Notes: generated from the sequence alone by a model not told the origin. DNA of 64,000 bases from Fodinicola acaciae (GCF_010993745.1 NZ_WOTN01000003.1:992001-1056000), one strand, 5' to 3'. Shown: positions 1 through 8,688, counted from the stretch's first letter. Numbers and translations: made by a program.

Positions 1-1078
1 GAACGGCGGACTCGGCGGCCGTCAAGGGCTGGCGCAGCAGGGTGTTGATCAGGGTGTGCAGGAACAGCACCTGTTCGGTCAACCCGTCGGTGTCCGGTGT
101 CGGTGCGGGGAGATCGAACGGGTTGAGGTGCACGCCGCGCTGTCCGAGCGCGATGGTGATGCCGCCGACCATGCCGGCGAGGTCGACGTACTCGTCCTCC
201 GGGTCGATGACGGTGGCATCGGCGTCCTGATACAGGTGCCGCAACAAATCCAGCTTGGTCAGGTAGGACTTGCCGGCGCCGCTGCGACCGAGGACGACCA
301 TGTTGGCGTTGTCCTGCCGCCACCGGTCCCACACCACGACACCCGGCGAGGACAGGTTTGTGCCGTACAGCACCCCATGGCCGAGGTCGGTCGGCCGGGT
401 CGGATCCGGCGCCGGCAGGTCCGGCGACGTGAACGGCATCGCCGATGCCAACGCGGACGTGTCCATCGTGCGGGTCAGACGGAGGTGGTCGACCGCGACC
501 GGGAGGGTAGAGGTCCAACCGGCCAGAGCACGCCACGTGGTGGGAGTGGCGCGCAGCAGGAGGGACTCGGCCAGCGCGGTCACCTCGGCCACGTCCTGTT
601 CCAGCTGCTCGACGGTGGTCGCATGGACGGTGAGGTAGAGGCCGAGCCGGAACAGCCGATCCTGACCGCGGGCGAGCCGGTGAGCGAGGTCAGCGGCGTC
701 AGTGGCGGCGGCCTCGATCTCGGGATCGTCGAGGTGCCCGTGGTCAGCGGCATAGCGCCGGTTGGCTTCGAACTTCTCCCGCTGTTTCTTCAGTTGACGC
801 GCGGCGGTGGCCGCATCGATCGGGTCGATGTGCAGCGTCACGTCCAGGTGGGCGGGAAACGCGGCCAGTGGCTCCAGCCAGCCGGCGCCGACCTCCGCGG
901 GATAGCCCGTGACCGCGAGCACGGCGGCATATCCGTGGCCGGCGCGCACATGCCGGGCGGCGACAGTAATCCCGTCCGGCGCGAGCCGACCCCCTGCCTC
1001 TTCCCCGGCCTTTGAGGCGTCGTCGATCGTGTTGCTGGCCAGGCGTCGGCCATGTAGTAGCAGGTCGCGCAGCATCAC
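1..1078 (-). CDS. VirB4-like type IV secretion ATPase, N-terminal and Walker A part (cut by window edge)
   Basis: Reading the minus strand from about 1078 gives one open frame of roughly 359 codons that runs off the left edge. It opens with a conserved region rich in arginine and leucine. A P-loop GRSGAGKS lies near 264-287, followed by an acidic stretch (DPEDEYVDLA) typical of the VirB4/TraC NTPase core. VirB4 proteins are cytoplasmic membrane-associated ATPases that power pilus assembly and DNA transfer. The start is GTG 1078 or ATG 1075; a GGAGGTGAG ribosome site lies just upstream and overlaps the stop of the preceding gene at 1083, so translation is probably coupled. The C-terminal Walker B half lies outside the window. 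Confidence 0.85.
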   Translation of the reverse strand, partial: MMLRDLLLHGRRLASNTIDDASKAGEEAGGRLAPDGITVAARHVRAGHGYAAVLAVTGYPAEVGAGWLEPLAAFPAHLDVTLHIDPIDAATAARQLKKQREKFEANRRYAADHGHLDDPEIEAAATDAADLAHRLARGQDRLFRLGLYLTVHATTVEQLEQDVAEVTALAESLLLRATPTTWRALAGWTSTLPVAVDHLRLTRTMDTSALASAMPFTSPDLPAPDPTRPTDLGHGVLYGTNLSSPGVVVWDRWRQDNANMVVLGRSGAGKSYLTKLDLLRHLYQDADATVIDPEDEYVDLAGMVGGITIALGQRGVHLNPFDLPAPTPDTDGLTEQVLFLHTLINTLLRQPLTAAESAV

Positions 1079-1082
1079 GGGC

Positions 1083-2093
1083 TCACCTCCTGTAAGCCGC
1101 CGGAGGCGACGCGCACGCCGCTGGCCCGGTTGCGGCGGTGATGATGGCGTCGGCACTCGCGTATCCAGCGCTGTTGTCGGTCCCGTCCTGGTACGGCCGG
1201 TAGGGGTCGGCGGCCTCGGCGATCACCCGCGCCGCCCGCGCTCCGTCCAATACCTGGGCGGTGACTTCGCACCCGGCCAGCGCGCTGGCAGTGCGGGCGG
1301 CGGTGTGCGTGACACGGGCGGCGGCGGCCGGACCGGTGCCTGGTTGGCGAACGGCGACCAGGACGCCGCGGTGCAGTAACTCGTGCCGCTGCGCCAACTC
1401 CCGGACGAACGTGGCGTGGCCACGCGCCGCGGCCTCCAACGCCGGGTGCGCGAGCGCCGGCGCGGTGGCCTCGATGCGGTCGGCGACACCGGCCAGGTCG
1501 AGCCGGTGGGTACGCACCACGATCTGCGCTGGCGCGTCGAGCGCGTTCAGCCAGCCGGCGAACCCGGCCACCAACCCGTCCTGCTCGGCCGCGGTGCGCA
1601 GCTGGAAGTTGACGGTGGATGCGGCGGTGATGATCGCGTACCCGTCGCGGCCGAGATCGATCACGCCGGCGTCGGCGACATCTCGTACCGGCATCCGCAG
1701 TAGCCCGGCAGCTGCCGGCCGTACGCCTGCCGAGTCAGAGTGTTGGGCGACATTCACCCAGCCCGGCGCTGCTTCCGAGGGCGTGCTGCCCGCCGGGGTG
1801 AGATGGCGACGCCGCAGCCGGTGTCGGGCGGCTGCCAGCAGCCACTGGTCCAGGGTCAGGCCGTCGCGGCGACCGACGACCAGCGCGAGAGCGGCGGCGC
1901 CGGCGGGAAGTGTGATCCCACCGAGTAGCCACATCGGCAGGTGCCTGGAGGCGAGCATCCATAGCCCCCACAGCCCCATCCCGGCGATCGCCAGGACCGC
2001 GAGTTGGCGGCCGGTCAGTCCGAACATGAGCGTGTCGGGGCGGTCCACATCGGCTGGAAGGCGGGTGCTGCCGTACGGGTCGGGTTGGCTCAT
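1083..2093 (-). CDS. SCO6880/PrgI-like conjugation membrane protein
   Basis: This 336-residue protein has a PrgI-like start: a short polar leader, then two adjacent membrane helices at about residues 28-50 and 56-75 that begin with the FGLTGRQLAVLA signature. The remaining 250 residues are soluble and Arg/Ala rich, as in the SCO6880 family found beside VirB4 in actinobacterial integrative elements. It probably anchors the VirB4 ATPase to the membrane, by analogy with VirB3 (inference). ATG 2093 is preceded by GGGAGGTG, which overlaps the stop of the upstream VirB6-like gene. The stop lies 5 bp before the VirB4 start, so the genes form one operon. Confidence 0.85.
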   Translation of the reverse strand: MSQPDPYGSTRLPADVDRPDTLMFGLTGRQLAVLAIAGMGLWGLWMLASRHLPMWLLGGITLPAGAAALALVVGRRDGLTLDQWLLAAARHRLRRRHLTPAGSTPSEAAPGWVNVAQHSDSAGVRPAAAGLLRMPVRDVADAGVIDLGRDGYAIITAASTVNFQLRTAAEQDGLVAGFAGWLNALDAPAQIVVRTHRLDLAGVADRIEATAPALAHPALEAAARGHATFVRELAQRHELLHRGVLVAVRQPGTGPAAAARVTHTAARTASALAGCEVTAQVLDGARAARVIAEAADPYRPYQDGTDNSAGYASADAIITAATGPAACASPPAAYRR

Positions 2094-2099
2094 CGGTGG

Positions 2100-4046
2100 T
2101 CACCTCCCGGAAGGGCTCGTGGGCGGATCGGATGGGGGCGGGTCGGGGTTGTAGGCGGCGGGTGGTCCGGTGGGACGGGTGGCCCGTCGCCGGGCTGGCG
2201 TGGGTGGTGGGGCGTCGGAGAACACCGGTGGTGCGGCGTATCCGGGCCGGGGCGGCGGCGAGACCTGCCGCGCTGGCGAATCACTGAAGCGTGGCGCCGT
2301 CGGGCTCGTCTTCGCGTGCGCCGGTCCCGGCGCCTGGGGAAGCGGAGGGGCGGAGCTGAACACCGGTGGCGCCGGTCGCCGTCCGTTGGTCGTCGAGGAG
2401 GCCCGCGAGGCCGATGGTGTCGAACCTGGGCGGCTCGGGCCGCTGGAGAACGTGGGCGCGGTCGGTCGTGTCGATGCGACCCGAGGCTTCGTCGACTGCC
2501 CGGAGGTTCCCCCTGCGGCGTGGCTGAAGGTGGCTGCGGTCGGCGTGCCTTGCGGTGCCGACAACGGCACCTGGCCGATCGGAGCCGACGAGAACGTCGC
2601 AGGCGTCGGCGGGCCGGCCGGCCGTGCTGCACCAGCCGCGACTCCCGCTGAACGGGTCCGTCCGCCGGCTCGGTCGGTGCGAGCGGTCGCGCGTTTCCCT
2701 GCGGCGCCGGCACTGGTGGCGCGGGCAGCGCGCGCGGTGCTGGCGCCTGCTCGGCCGGCCCGCTTCGCTCCGGCGGCTTTTGCGCCGTACCTGGTGATCC
2801 CGAGGGCGCCGAGGGTTTTGGCGATGATGAGGGTTTTCACGATCCCCACGAGCCGGGAGCGGCGGTGGCCGGCACCGTGGAATGCGGCGCGTTGGGCCCA
2901 GAACGGCATCTTGATCAGTACCCACAGCAGGCAGGCGGCGACGAGTGCGTTGACCCACCCCGCAGTTGAGGCCGGCAGCCCGAAGACGGTCCCGCCGGCC
3001 GGGGACAAATACACCCGCAGGAACACCACCAGGCACAGCGCTTGGCCGAGTTGCGTGGCCAGGCAAGCGGCGAAGACGCGCCACCAGGTGGCGGCGATCT
3101 TCTCGGTCTGCGGTAGCGCGTGGCAGGCCAGCGCCAACGGTGCGGCGATGGTGAGCAGCATGATGGCGACCATCCGCACGATGAACGTCACCAGCACCAA
3201 CAGGGCCATGATCAACAGGGCGAGTTGGAGGAACCCGCCGAGGGTGCCGAGGCCGCTGAAGCCTTGGAGTTGGTTGCCGATTATTTGCTTGAGCGCGGCG
3301 GTGGCGGCGGCCGGATTCACGCCTTGTCCGGCGATGGCGGCGGTCAGTTCGTTGGCGAAACCTATGGCGGTGGAGATGAGGGTGGCGGAGATGTTGGCGG
3401 TCACGAAGCCGAGCACGAGGCGGGGCGCGATTTCGCGTATACCGATCCGGGATTGCACGCTCTCGCGGGTCATGATGAGGAGGCCGCCGATGATGATCAG
3501 CAGGCCGTAGGCGAGATTGGCTGCGATCCGACTGGCATCCCACAACTCGTGGACCCGTGGCTGCAGGGTTGGGTCTGGTGTAGCCAAGGCGGTCTGGCCC
3601 AGCACGGTCAGCAGCGGGGTGAGTGCTGGGCCGATGATGCTGGCCATCCACCCGGCGATCGCGTCGGTGATCCAGCTGGTCACCGGGTTGTGTCCGGGGT
3701 CCTGCGGGGGTTCGTCAGTCGGTGTCGGTGTCGGAGTGGGGCGACGTGGCGGCGGGGTGGTGGTTTGACAGGCCGGTGGTGGAATCGTCGGGCCGCACGC
3801 TGATCCGCCCGGCGCCGAGACTGACGGACTCGGCGCCGGCGGGTCTGGCGGGCAGGTCTGCACCGGTGGCAGGCACGGCGCGGCGGATGCCGGTCGAGAT
3901 GGCATCATCCCCACCACCAGCCCGGCGACCACAACCACGCCGGCGAGGGTCACCAGTACGACCAGCGCGACCCTCGCGGTGATGGCAAGAGTGCGCAGCC
4001 GGGGGCGGTACGCGCGGCCGGGACCGACGGCGGGGACGGCGGCCAT
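2100..4046 (-). CDS. TrbL/VirB6-like polytopic conjugation channel protein
   Basis: This 648-residue protein has a cytoplasmic basic start, a membrane helix at about residues 26-50, a Pro/Thr-rich linker, then six or more hydrophobic segments between about residues 125 and 400. The topology matches TrbL/VirB6 channel proteins of conjugative systems. The last 230 residues are Ala/Pro/Ser/Thr rich and carry at least six copies of a short FS motif (TFSSAP, TFSHAA, TFSSGP, VFSSAP, RFSDSP, VFSDAP), probably a flexible cytosolic tail. The frame stays open up to 4961, but ATG 4046 is chosen because it overlaps the stop of the pilin-like gene (ATGA) and places the first helix correctly. Confidence 0.8.
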   Translation of the reverse strand: MAAVPAVGPGRAYRPRLRTLAITARVALVVLVTLAGVVVVAGLVVGMMPSRPASAAPCLPPVQTCPPDPPAPSPSVSAPGGSACGPTIPPPACQTTTPPPRRPTPTPTPTDEPPQDPGHNPVTSWITDAIAGWMASIIGPALTPLLTVLGQTALATPDPTLQPRVHELWDASRIAANLAYGLLIIIGGLLIMTRESVQSRIGIREIAPRLVLGFVTANISATLISTAIGFANELTAAIAGQGVNPAAATAALKQIIGNQLQGFSGLGTLGGFLQLALLIMALLVLVTFIVRMVAIMLLTIAAPLALACHALPQTEKIAATWWRVFAACLATQLGQALCLVVFLRVYLSPAGGTVFGLPASTAGWVNALVAACLLWVLIKMPFWAQRAAFHGAGHRRSRLVGIVKTLIIAKTLGALGITRYGAKAAGAKRAGRAGASTARAARATSAGAAGKRATARTDRAGGRTRSAGVAAGAARPAGPPTPATFSSAPIGQVPLSAPQGTPTAATFSHAAGGTSGQSTKPRVASTRPTAPTFSSGPSRPGSTPSASRASSTTNGRRPAPPVFSSAPPLPQAPGPAHAKTSPTAPRFSDSPARQVSPPPRPGYAAPPVFSDAPPPTPARRRATRPTGPPAAYNPDPPPSDPPTSPSGR

Positions 4047-4501
4047 CAGCTCACGAATCCCTGCACGATGGTGAGCACCAGCGGCGCCGACATGGTGAGC
4101 ATGAACCCGATGCAGGCGTCGCGCATGGTGCGTTTGCCGAGATCTTTCTGCCCGACGCCAGAGGCCGAATACAGCAACGCGCCGTACACGAACATGGCGC
4201 CCCAGACTCCGACGGCAAGGCCGATGAGCCACACCTTGATGCGGACGATGACTGCGGCCACCGAGGGCGCGGCGGCCAGCGGTTGCCCGACGGTGGCGGC
4301 GAGAACCGGCGTAGCTGCCAAGGCCACCACCGCCACAGCGATGGCCGCGACCACCGTCGCTCGGAGGGCACGACGACCGCGCCGCGGTGCCGCGCGGGTG
4401 GGTATACGCCGTGGTGTCGAAGGCGGCATCGCCGACCGGATCGTGGAGGGAGACTGGGGCGCGAGAGTGGGTGGGGTGGGGGCGGCGCAGGGCATGGTCA
4501 C
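4046..4501 (-). CDS. VirB2/TrbC pilin-like membrane protein
   Basis: This 151-residue protein has a long Pro/Thr/Arg-rich N-terminus, a signal-like hydrophobic segment at about 48-70 ending in an AxA motif (VLAATV), then two membrane helices at about 88-112 and 130-150. VirB2/TrbC pilins have this plan: a signal peptide followed by two helices joined by a short polar loop (here SGVGQKDLGKR). It is the first gene of the secretion operon and its TGA overlaps the ATG of the VirB6-like gene. Sequence identity to known pilins cannot be judged from composition alone, so the pilin role is inferred from topology and position. Confidence 0.65.
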   Translation of the reverse strand: MTMPCAAPTPPTLAPQSPSTIRSAMPPSTPRRIPTRAAPRRGRRALRATVVAAIAVAVVALAATPVLAATVGQPLAAAPSVAAVIVRIKVWLIGLAVGVWGAMFVYGALLYSASGVGQKDLGKRTMRDACIGFMLTMSAPLVLTIVQGFVS

Positions 4502-4750
4502 CTACCGGCGGTCGACAGCGGCGCGAAGCGGGCCAGGAGCGCGCCGGCTCACCCGGCCCGAGTCGTATCGAGCGGCGGCGTGGCGCGAGTGGTTGGAGGT
4601 CCCCGAAGACCGGAGCGATCAGGCCGCGTCCGGCCTCCGGGGAGTAGGGGCGGCATCCGCATCGCCGTACGGGTGGGCGGATGTTCCCCTCACCCATACG
4701 AATGCGTCCGAAATCGCGAAAATGGCGAAGCGGCCCTCGCGACTGGGTGG
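4502..4750. promoter_or_regulatory. Operon leader with promoter-like element A
   Basis: This stretch has no gene. It separates the pilin-like start from the stop of the sigma-like gene. At 4691-4732, read on the minus strand, it holds GCTTCGCCATTTTCG, a 10-bp spacer, CGCATT and then a GGGTGA box. The same arrangement recurs on the plus strand at 5969-6009 upstream of the other operon. Each copy points toward the operon it precedes, so it is probably a shared promoter or operator. Confidence 0.55.
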
Positions 4751-5518
4751 TCACAGGTCGCCGTTTCGGATCGCCGCGACCAGTCGCGCCTCCGCTGTCT
4801 CCCGCCTCGACGCCAACGTGCGGCGGTTGATTCGCTGCTCCTTCGCGACCGTGGTGACGTGGTCGCCACCCAGCCGCGTCCGACTGATCAGCTCCGCTTC
4901 GTCGGCGGTGATGACCCCCGCTTGCACCGCGCGGATCAGCACCAGGTCGGGGTGTCCCCACGGCAGCTGCGGGCTGGCTGAGGCCGGCAGATCAGCGCGC
5001 CGATGCGCGTGCTGTTGATCCCGGGTCTTGGCCCGCAGCGCCCGCTGGAAGGCGCGCCAACACAGCCGGCCACACAGATCTCCTGCATCGGGATCGATCG
5101 ATCGCAGATGCTCGACGAACCCGGCGACCAGCTCGGCATCCAGGTCGGCGGTCGAGCCTTGATGGCCACGTGCGAGTCCCGCCGCCATCGTTCGCAAGCC
5201 CGGCAGCGCCAACCCGGCAGCGCCGAGCATCCACTGCGGATCCCCGGTCTGCGCGGACCGAACGACGCGCTCCCACACCGCATCGCGAGCCTCTGGCGAG
5301 CAGGACGGGTGAAGCAGGATCGCCAGCATTTCCGTGAGTGGAATCGGCCGCGGCGGCAGCCCAAAACCAACCTCTCGACCGTCGATCGCCAACGGCTGCG
5401 GGCCGGCCGTCAAAAGCGTGAACGAGCGGCTGATCTCGTCCAACAACGACGCCGCCGAATTCATCCGGGCGGGCTCGGCGGGAGTGCCGCTGTGGTGCTG
5501 CGGATCGGACGTGGGCAT
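4751..5518 (-). CDS. Sigma-70 region 4-like HTH regulator
   Basis: This is a 255-residue soluble protein. The C-terminal 60 residues (about 190-250) read as a sigma region 4 type helix-turn-helix: a GVITADEAELI helix, then TTVAKEQRINRRTLASRRETAEARL split across two helices. The N-terminal 190 residues are alpha-helical and I do not recognise them. No region 2 (−10 recognition) is evident, so this is not an ordinary sigma factor and is better viewed as a sigma-like regulator of the element. It lies between two copies of a promoter-like element and directly downstream of an 11-bp repeat array, which suggests that it or a partner controls both divergent operons (inference). Confidence 0.65.
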   Translation of the reverse strand: MPTSDPQHHSGTPAEPARMNSAASLLDEISRSFTLLTAGPQPLAIDGREVGFGLPPRPIPLTEMLAILLHPSCSPEARDAVWERVVRSAQTGDPQWMLGAAGLALPGLRTMAAGLARGHQGSTADLDAELVAGFVEHLRSIDPDAGDLCGRLCWRAFQRALRAKTRDQQHAHRRADLPASASPQLPWGHPDLVLIRAVQAGVITADEAELISRTRLGGDHVTTVAKEQRINRRTLASRRETAEARLVAAIRNGDL

Positions 5519-5613
5519 GGCGTATCCACCTCGAAAAGGACGGGGACCGCCTCGGCCGGAATGCCGGCTCGTTCAGGCGGTGGTGATCAGGACCCGTCCA
5601 GGACGCCACGGCC

Positions 5614-5701
5614 CCGCGTACGTTCCGCGTACGCGACGAGTAGCCGCCGCGTACGACCGCCTTCGCCGCGAGTACGCCACGAGTACAACCGCGCGTACGC
5701 G
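5614..5701. repeat. 11-bp iteron array centred on GTAC
   Basis: Eight consecutive 11-bp units can be laid out from 5614. They include CCGCGTACGTT, CCGCGTACGCG, ACGAGTAGCCG, CCGCGTACGAC, CGCCTTCGCCG, CGAGTACGCCA, CGAGTACAACC and GCGCGTACGCG. Intact GTAC cores sit at 5618, 5629, 5651, 5672, 5683 and 5695, so the spacing is 11 or about 22 bp. One helical turn per unit would place bound proteins on the same face of the DNA. The array starts 96 bp upstream of the sigma-like gene. Confidence 0.75.
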
Positions 5702-5792
5702 ACCGGCGATCGCCTCGTCATCAGCGCCGGATACCGCGACGCCGACAGCGCGACTGTCCACCACCAGAAACCGTGAAATCGCAGGTCAGCGG

Positions 5793-5854
5793 GCGCGTAC
5801 GCGGCGAGTACACCTCCGCGTGGCGGCTCAGGCCGTGCGCGACGGTCCGCGTAC
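5793..5854. repeat. Second GTAC motif cluster
   Basis: Further GTAC cores lie at 5797, 5808 and 5851, in GCGCGTACGCG, GCGAGTACACC and CCGCGTACACC contexts. Spacings are 11 and 43 bp, again close to whole helical turns, and the gap to the main array is 102 bp. This looks like an outlying part of the same site. Confidence 0.55.
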
Positions 5855-5967
5855 ACCGTTTCAGCGATTGTGATCGCGACCACAGTTCGGGACGCTCTTC
5901 GGCGACGCTGGCATGGCCCGCCGTCGCCATGACCGTTCGCGAAATAGGCCGACGAAATCTCGGTGAG

Positions 5968-6009
5968 CGCTTCGCCATTTTCGGGCTCAGACACGCATTT
6001 GTTGGGTGA
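5968..6009 (+). promoter_or_regulatory. Promoter-like element B, matching element A
   Basis: This reads GCTTCGCCATTTTCG, a 10-bp spacer, CGCATT, then TTGGGTGA. It matches the copy at 4691-4732 in order and spacing but in opposite orientation, pointing to the plus-strand operon at 6060. It is why the GTG at 6006, which sits inside the conserved GGGTGA box, is not taken as the start of the next gene. Confidence 0.55.
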
Positions 6010-6059
6010 CGGCATTTCCTCACTCTGATGCGCCCTCGCGCCGACGAAAGCAGGCCGCC

Positions 6060-6734
6060 ATGACCTTCGACTTCGCCTACTCCGCGACCTCAGCCGCGCC
6101 CTCCATTGCACCGTCCGCTGCCCCGGTGATGGATCCCGACACCGATGCTGATCCCGCAACGCGGGCGGCGCGTACGCGGTCGGATCGGCCGACGCGGAGT
6201 GTGCCGATTCGCATCGGCTGGGCCGAGGAGCTGGTGCGCCTCTACAGTGCGCCCGGCGACCTCGTGGTCAACCTCGACGGGCTGCCCGTCATCGCCGTCG
6301 CAGCTAGTCGACTCGGACGCCGCAGCGTCAACCTGGCCGGCAGCGAGGCGCACCTGAACGAGCTGTGCCGGCTGCGCGAAACCGCGCTGATCTTGCCGCG
6401 TCGCGCCCTCATGTCGGTCAGCACGGTGCGCCCGGAGAAGACAGCCCGGGTGCTCATCGAATCGCTGGCTCGACCCTCCGGCCGCGCCGCGTTAGCGGTG
6501 GCGACCACGGCTCGCGCTAATCCGTACGAGCGGGACGGACTCCTGGACGCGATCCACGCCATCCTGCGCCCCGAAGGACACCTCGCCACGCTCCACCTGC
6601 CCGCCGACAATCCCGTCGGACGTCCCGGCCGCGCCATCGGAGCCCGCGCCCCAATTCCGACCGGAACGGTGCTGGCGATCAGCACGCGCCGCCAGCTTGC
6701 CGGCCGCCGGTCCAGTTCGCCGCGCGCCGCCTAA
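6060..6734 (+). CDS. Degenerate DNA methyltransferase-like protein
   Basis: This 224-residue protein (from ATG 6060) contains a segment laid out like the SAM-binding motif of beta-class DNA methyltransferases: EELVRLYSAPGDLVVNLDG, then about ten residues later LGRRSVNLAGSEAH. In active enzymes this region reads DPFxGSGTT followed by LGRxxIGIE; here the acidic and glycine residues of the SAM pocket are gone. A later LRPEGHLATLH resembles the segment after the catalytic motif, but no DPPY/SPPY is present. I infer a catalytically dead relative, perhaps a DNA-binding or regulatory subunit. It starts the modification operon. The frame is open from GTG 6006, but that codon lies in the promoter-like element. 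Confidence 0.55.
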   Translation: MTFDFAYSATSAAPSIAPSAAPVMDPDTDADPATRAARTRSDRPTRSVPIRIGWAEELVRLYSAPGDLVVNLDGLPVIAVAASRLGRRSVNLAGSEAHLNELCRLRETALILPRRALMSVSTVRPEKTARVLIESLARPSGRAALAVATTARANPYERDGLLDAIHAILRPEGHLATLHLPADNPVGRPGRAIGARAPIPTGTVLAISTRRQLAGRRSSSPRAA

Positions 6735-6840
6735 CTCACCGAGCAACACCTGCGCACCACATCACCAGGTCGTCTCGCCGAGCGCCGTCCGTACGACGTC
6801 GCGCGCTCGCCTGGCCGCTGCCGCTGAAGGGAAGATCGCC

Positions 6841-7422
6841 GTGAGTTTCGCCCTCGTACCCCTGTCCGTCCGCGACGCCCGCGCCTGGCTCGCCGACCCG
6901 CCGCAGGCCGGCCATCGGTACCGTGTCCGCCGCCCCAACGATCGGGACGCCACGGTCGCGCTCGCGGTCTTCGCCGTCGCTGACGACCAGCCGTTGCCGC
7001 GCCACCGCATCCCACCCGAGGCATCGTTCCACGCGCGTCCGAGCGCCATTGCGATCGCCGCGCCGCTGGCCGGCGCCAGCGACATGGTGACCGTCGAGCT
7101 GGCCGATACGTACGTCGATTCCCACCACGCCGCTCTCGTGCTGTACGGCGCGGTTCGACAGGCCGTTCACGCCCTTGGATACCAGCGTCTGGTGGCCCGG
7201 ATCGGATACCACTCGGCACTGAGGTCGGCCCGTTGGCAGTGGCAGCGCATCGACCTCGACCGGCACCAGGCGACCTACGGGTATCTCGCCCCCGGCCCCG
7301 TCCCGTCGCCAGCGGTCGCCACTCTCGCCGAGCACCACATATGGCCGCGCTGGTGGCGGCCTGGTTCCGCCGATGGCCACTATCCGCACCCCGCCGGCGG
7401 CGCGAACGACGCCGCGGCGTGA
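6841..7422 (+). CDS. XF1762-like (GNAT-type) protein
   Basis: This 193-residue protein starts at GTG 6841 behind a GAAGGGAAG ribosome site. It has the order seen in XF1762-family proteins of phages and mobile elements: an LSVRDARAWL start, a strand with IAIAAPLA, a VTVELADTYVDS segment, then ALVLYGAVRQAVHALGYQRLV and a final Trp-rich piece. The fold is acetyltransferase-like but the substrate is unknown. The family consensus has a cysteine-containing middle motif that is replaced here. Its TGA overlaps the GTG of the cytosine methyltransferase gene, so the two are translationally coupled. Confidence 0.6.
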   Translation: MSFALVPLSVRDARAWLADPPQAGHRYRVRRPNDRDATVALAVFAVADDQPLPRHRIPPEASFHARPSAIAIAAPLAGASDMVTVELADTYVDSHHAALVLYGAVRQAVHALGYQRLVARIGYHSALRSARWQWQRIDLDRHQATYGYLAPGPVPSPAVATLAEHHIWPRWWRPGSADGHYPHPAGGANDAAA

Positions 7423-8688
7423 CCCACCGACCAGGCGCCACCACCGGTCATGATCGCCGAACCGAATCGGCCATCCCGCGGCCAGCCGGAGGTCCGAGAA
7501 TCGGATCGTTATGCACCGGTGCGGGTGGCTTGGACATCGGCGTCCAAGCCGTTCTTGGCGGGCAACTCGTCTGGTACGCCGACCCCGACCGCTACGCCAC
7601 CGCGCTGCTGGCGCGGCGCTTCCCCGACGTGGCGAACCTCGGTGACATCACCACCGTCGACTGGCCCCACGTGCCGCCGGTGGATGTGCTCACCGCCGGC
7701 TTCCCGTGCCAGGACACCAGCAACGCCGGCTACCGCACCGGCGTCACCGAAGGGACACGCAGTGGCCTCTGGACCAGCGTCGCCGAGGCGATTCGCCACC
7801 TTCGACCACGCCGCGTCGTGCTGGAGAATGTCGCCGCTCTCCGGTCCCGGGGACTCGACCGCCTCCAAGCGGATCTGGCCGCGCTCGGGTACGACACGGC
7901 ATGGACATGCCTACGCGCATCCGCTGTCGGCGCCGCCCATCACCGCGACCGACTCTTCCTCCTCGCCACCCGCACAACGCCTCCCTACTCAGCCGCCGAA
8001 TCGCGGTGACAGCGACGCGGCGAGAGGGTCGCTTGGGCCGCTGCGTGGACACGTCGGACACCGGTACCTGCCCACCCCGCAGGCAGTCGATGCGGAGGTG
8101 TGTGGCGGCCGATGCGTGACCGAACGGCAGTCGCATCGGCCGCGGCTACAGGTCAATCTGACCGACGTGTGGCGCTGCCACTTCGCACCACCCGCCGTCG
8201 AGATCGCGGCGCGCGTCAACGGTGAGAAACCGTGCCTGTGCCGACGCTCCGACCGGACCGGCCAGACTTCCATTCACCGCGAAGACGTTCGCCGTGCCGC
8301 CACACGATCCGGGTTGACCGACCTTCGGCAGGACGGTCCGGCACGCACCTTGGCGTACTGGCAACCCGACCGATTCGCGCCGTCCATCTGGGGGCCGTAC
8401 GAGATCGCCATCCGCCGGTGGGAACACACCATCGGCCGGCCCGCTCCCGACCCGACAGGCCCCGGTCCGAGCGGTATGCCGCGTCTGGCCACCGTCTTCG
8501 TCGAATGGCTTATGGGACTGCCGCCCGGCCACATCACTGGCGCCGATCTACCGCGCGCGGCGCAGCTGCGTCTGCTTGGCAACAGCGCCGTTCCCCGTCA
8601 GGTCGAGCACGCCCTTCGGATCCTGCTCACCGCCCTCGACGAGCCCCGTTGCGTTGCGAACCACCCTCTGGCCACAGGCGCTGTCTGA
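7419..8688 (+). pseudogene. C5 cytosine DNA methyltransferase, frameshifted in the middle
   Basis: GTG 7419 (GTGA overlap with the previous gene) opens a frame carrying the ordered C5-methyltransferase motifs: LCTGAGGLD (motif I, SAM), GFPCQD (catalytic cysteine, near residue 96), VVLENV (motif IV) and HHRDRLFLLA (motif VIII). This frame stops at 8009. The target-recognition and C-terminal parts continue in the next frame from about 7995 to 8688, including FVEWLMGLPPGH and the closing motif LLGNSAVPRQV (motif X). Joining the two gives a protein of normal length, about 420 residues. The break is a net single-base shift at 7980-8010. It is either a real inactivating mutation or a sequencing error. 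Confidence 0.8.

Noticed and set aside
56-1015. Plus-strand frame of 319 codons at the left edge
   Set aside because: It is a shadow of the VirB4-like gene, which carries a Walker A on the minus strand.
2170-3510. Plus-strand frame of 446 codons
   Set aside because: It lies opposite the VirB6-like gene. Its composition follows the reverse of a membrane protein and it has no recognisable domain.
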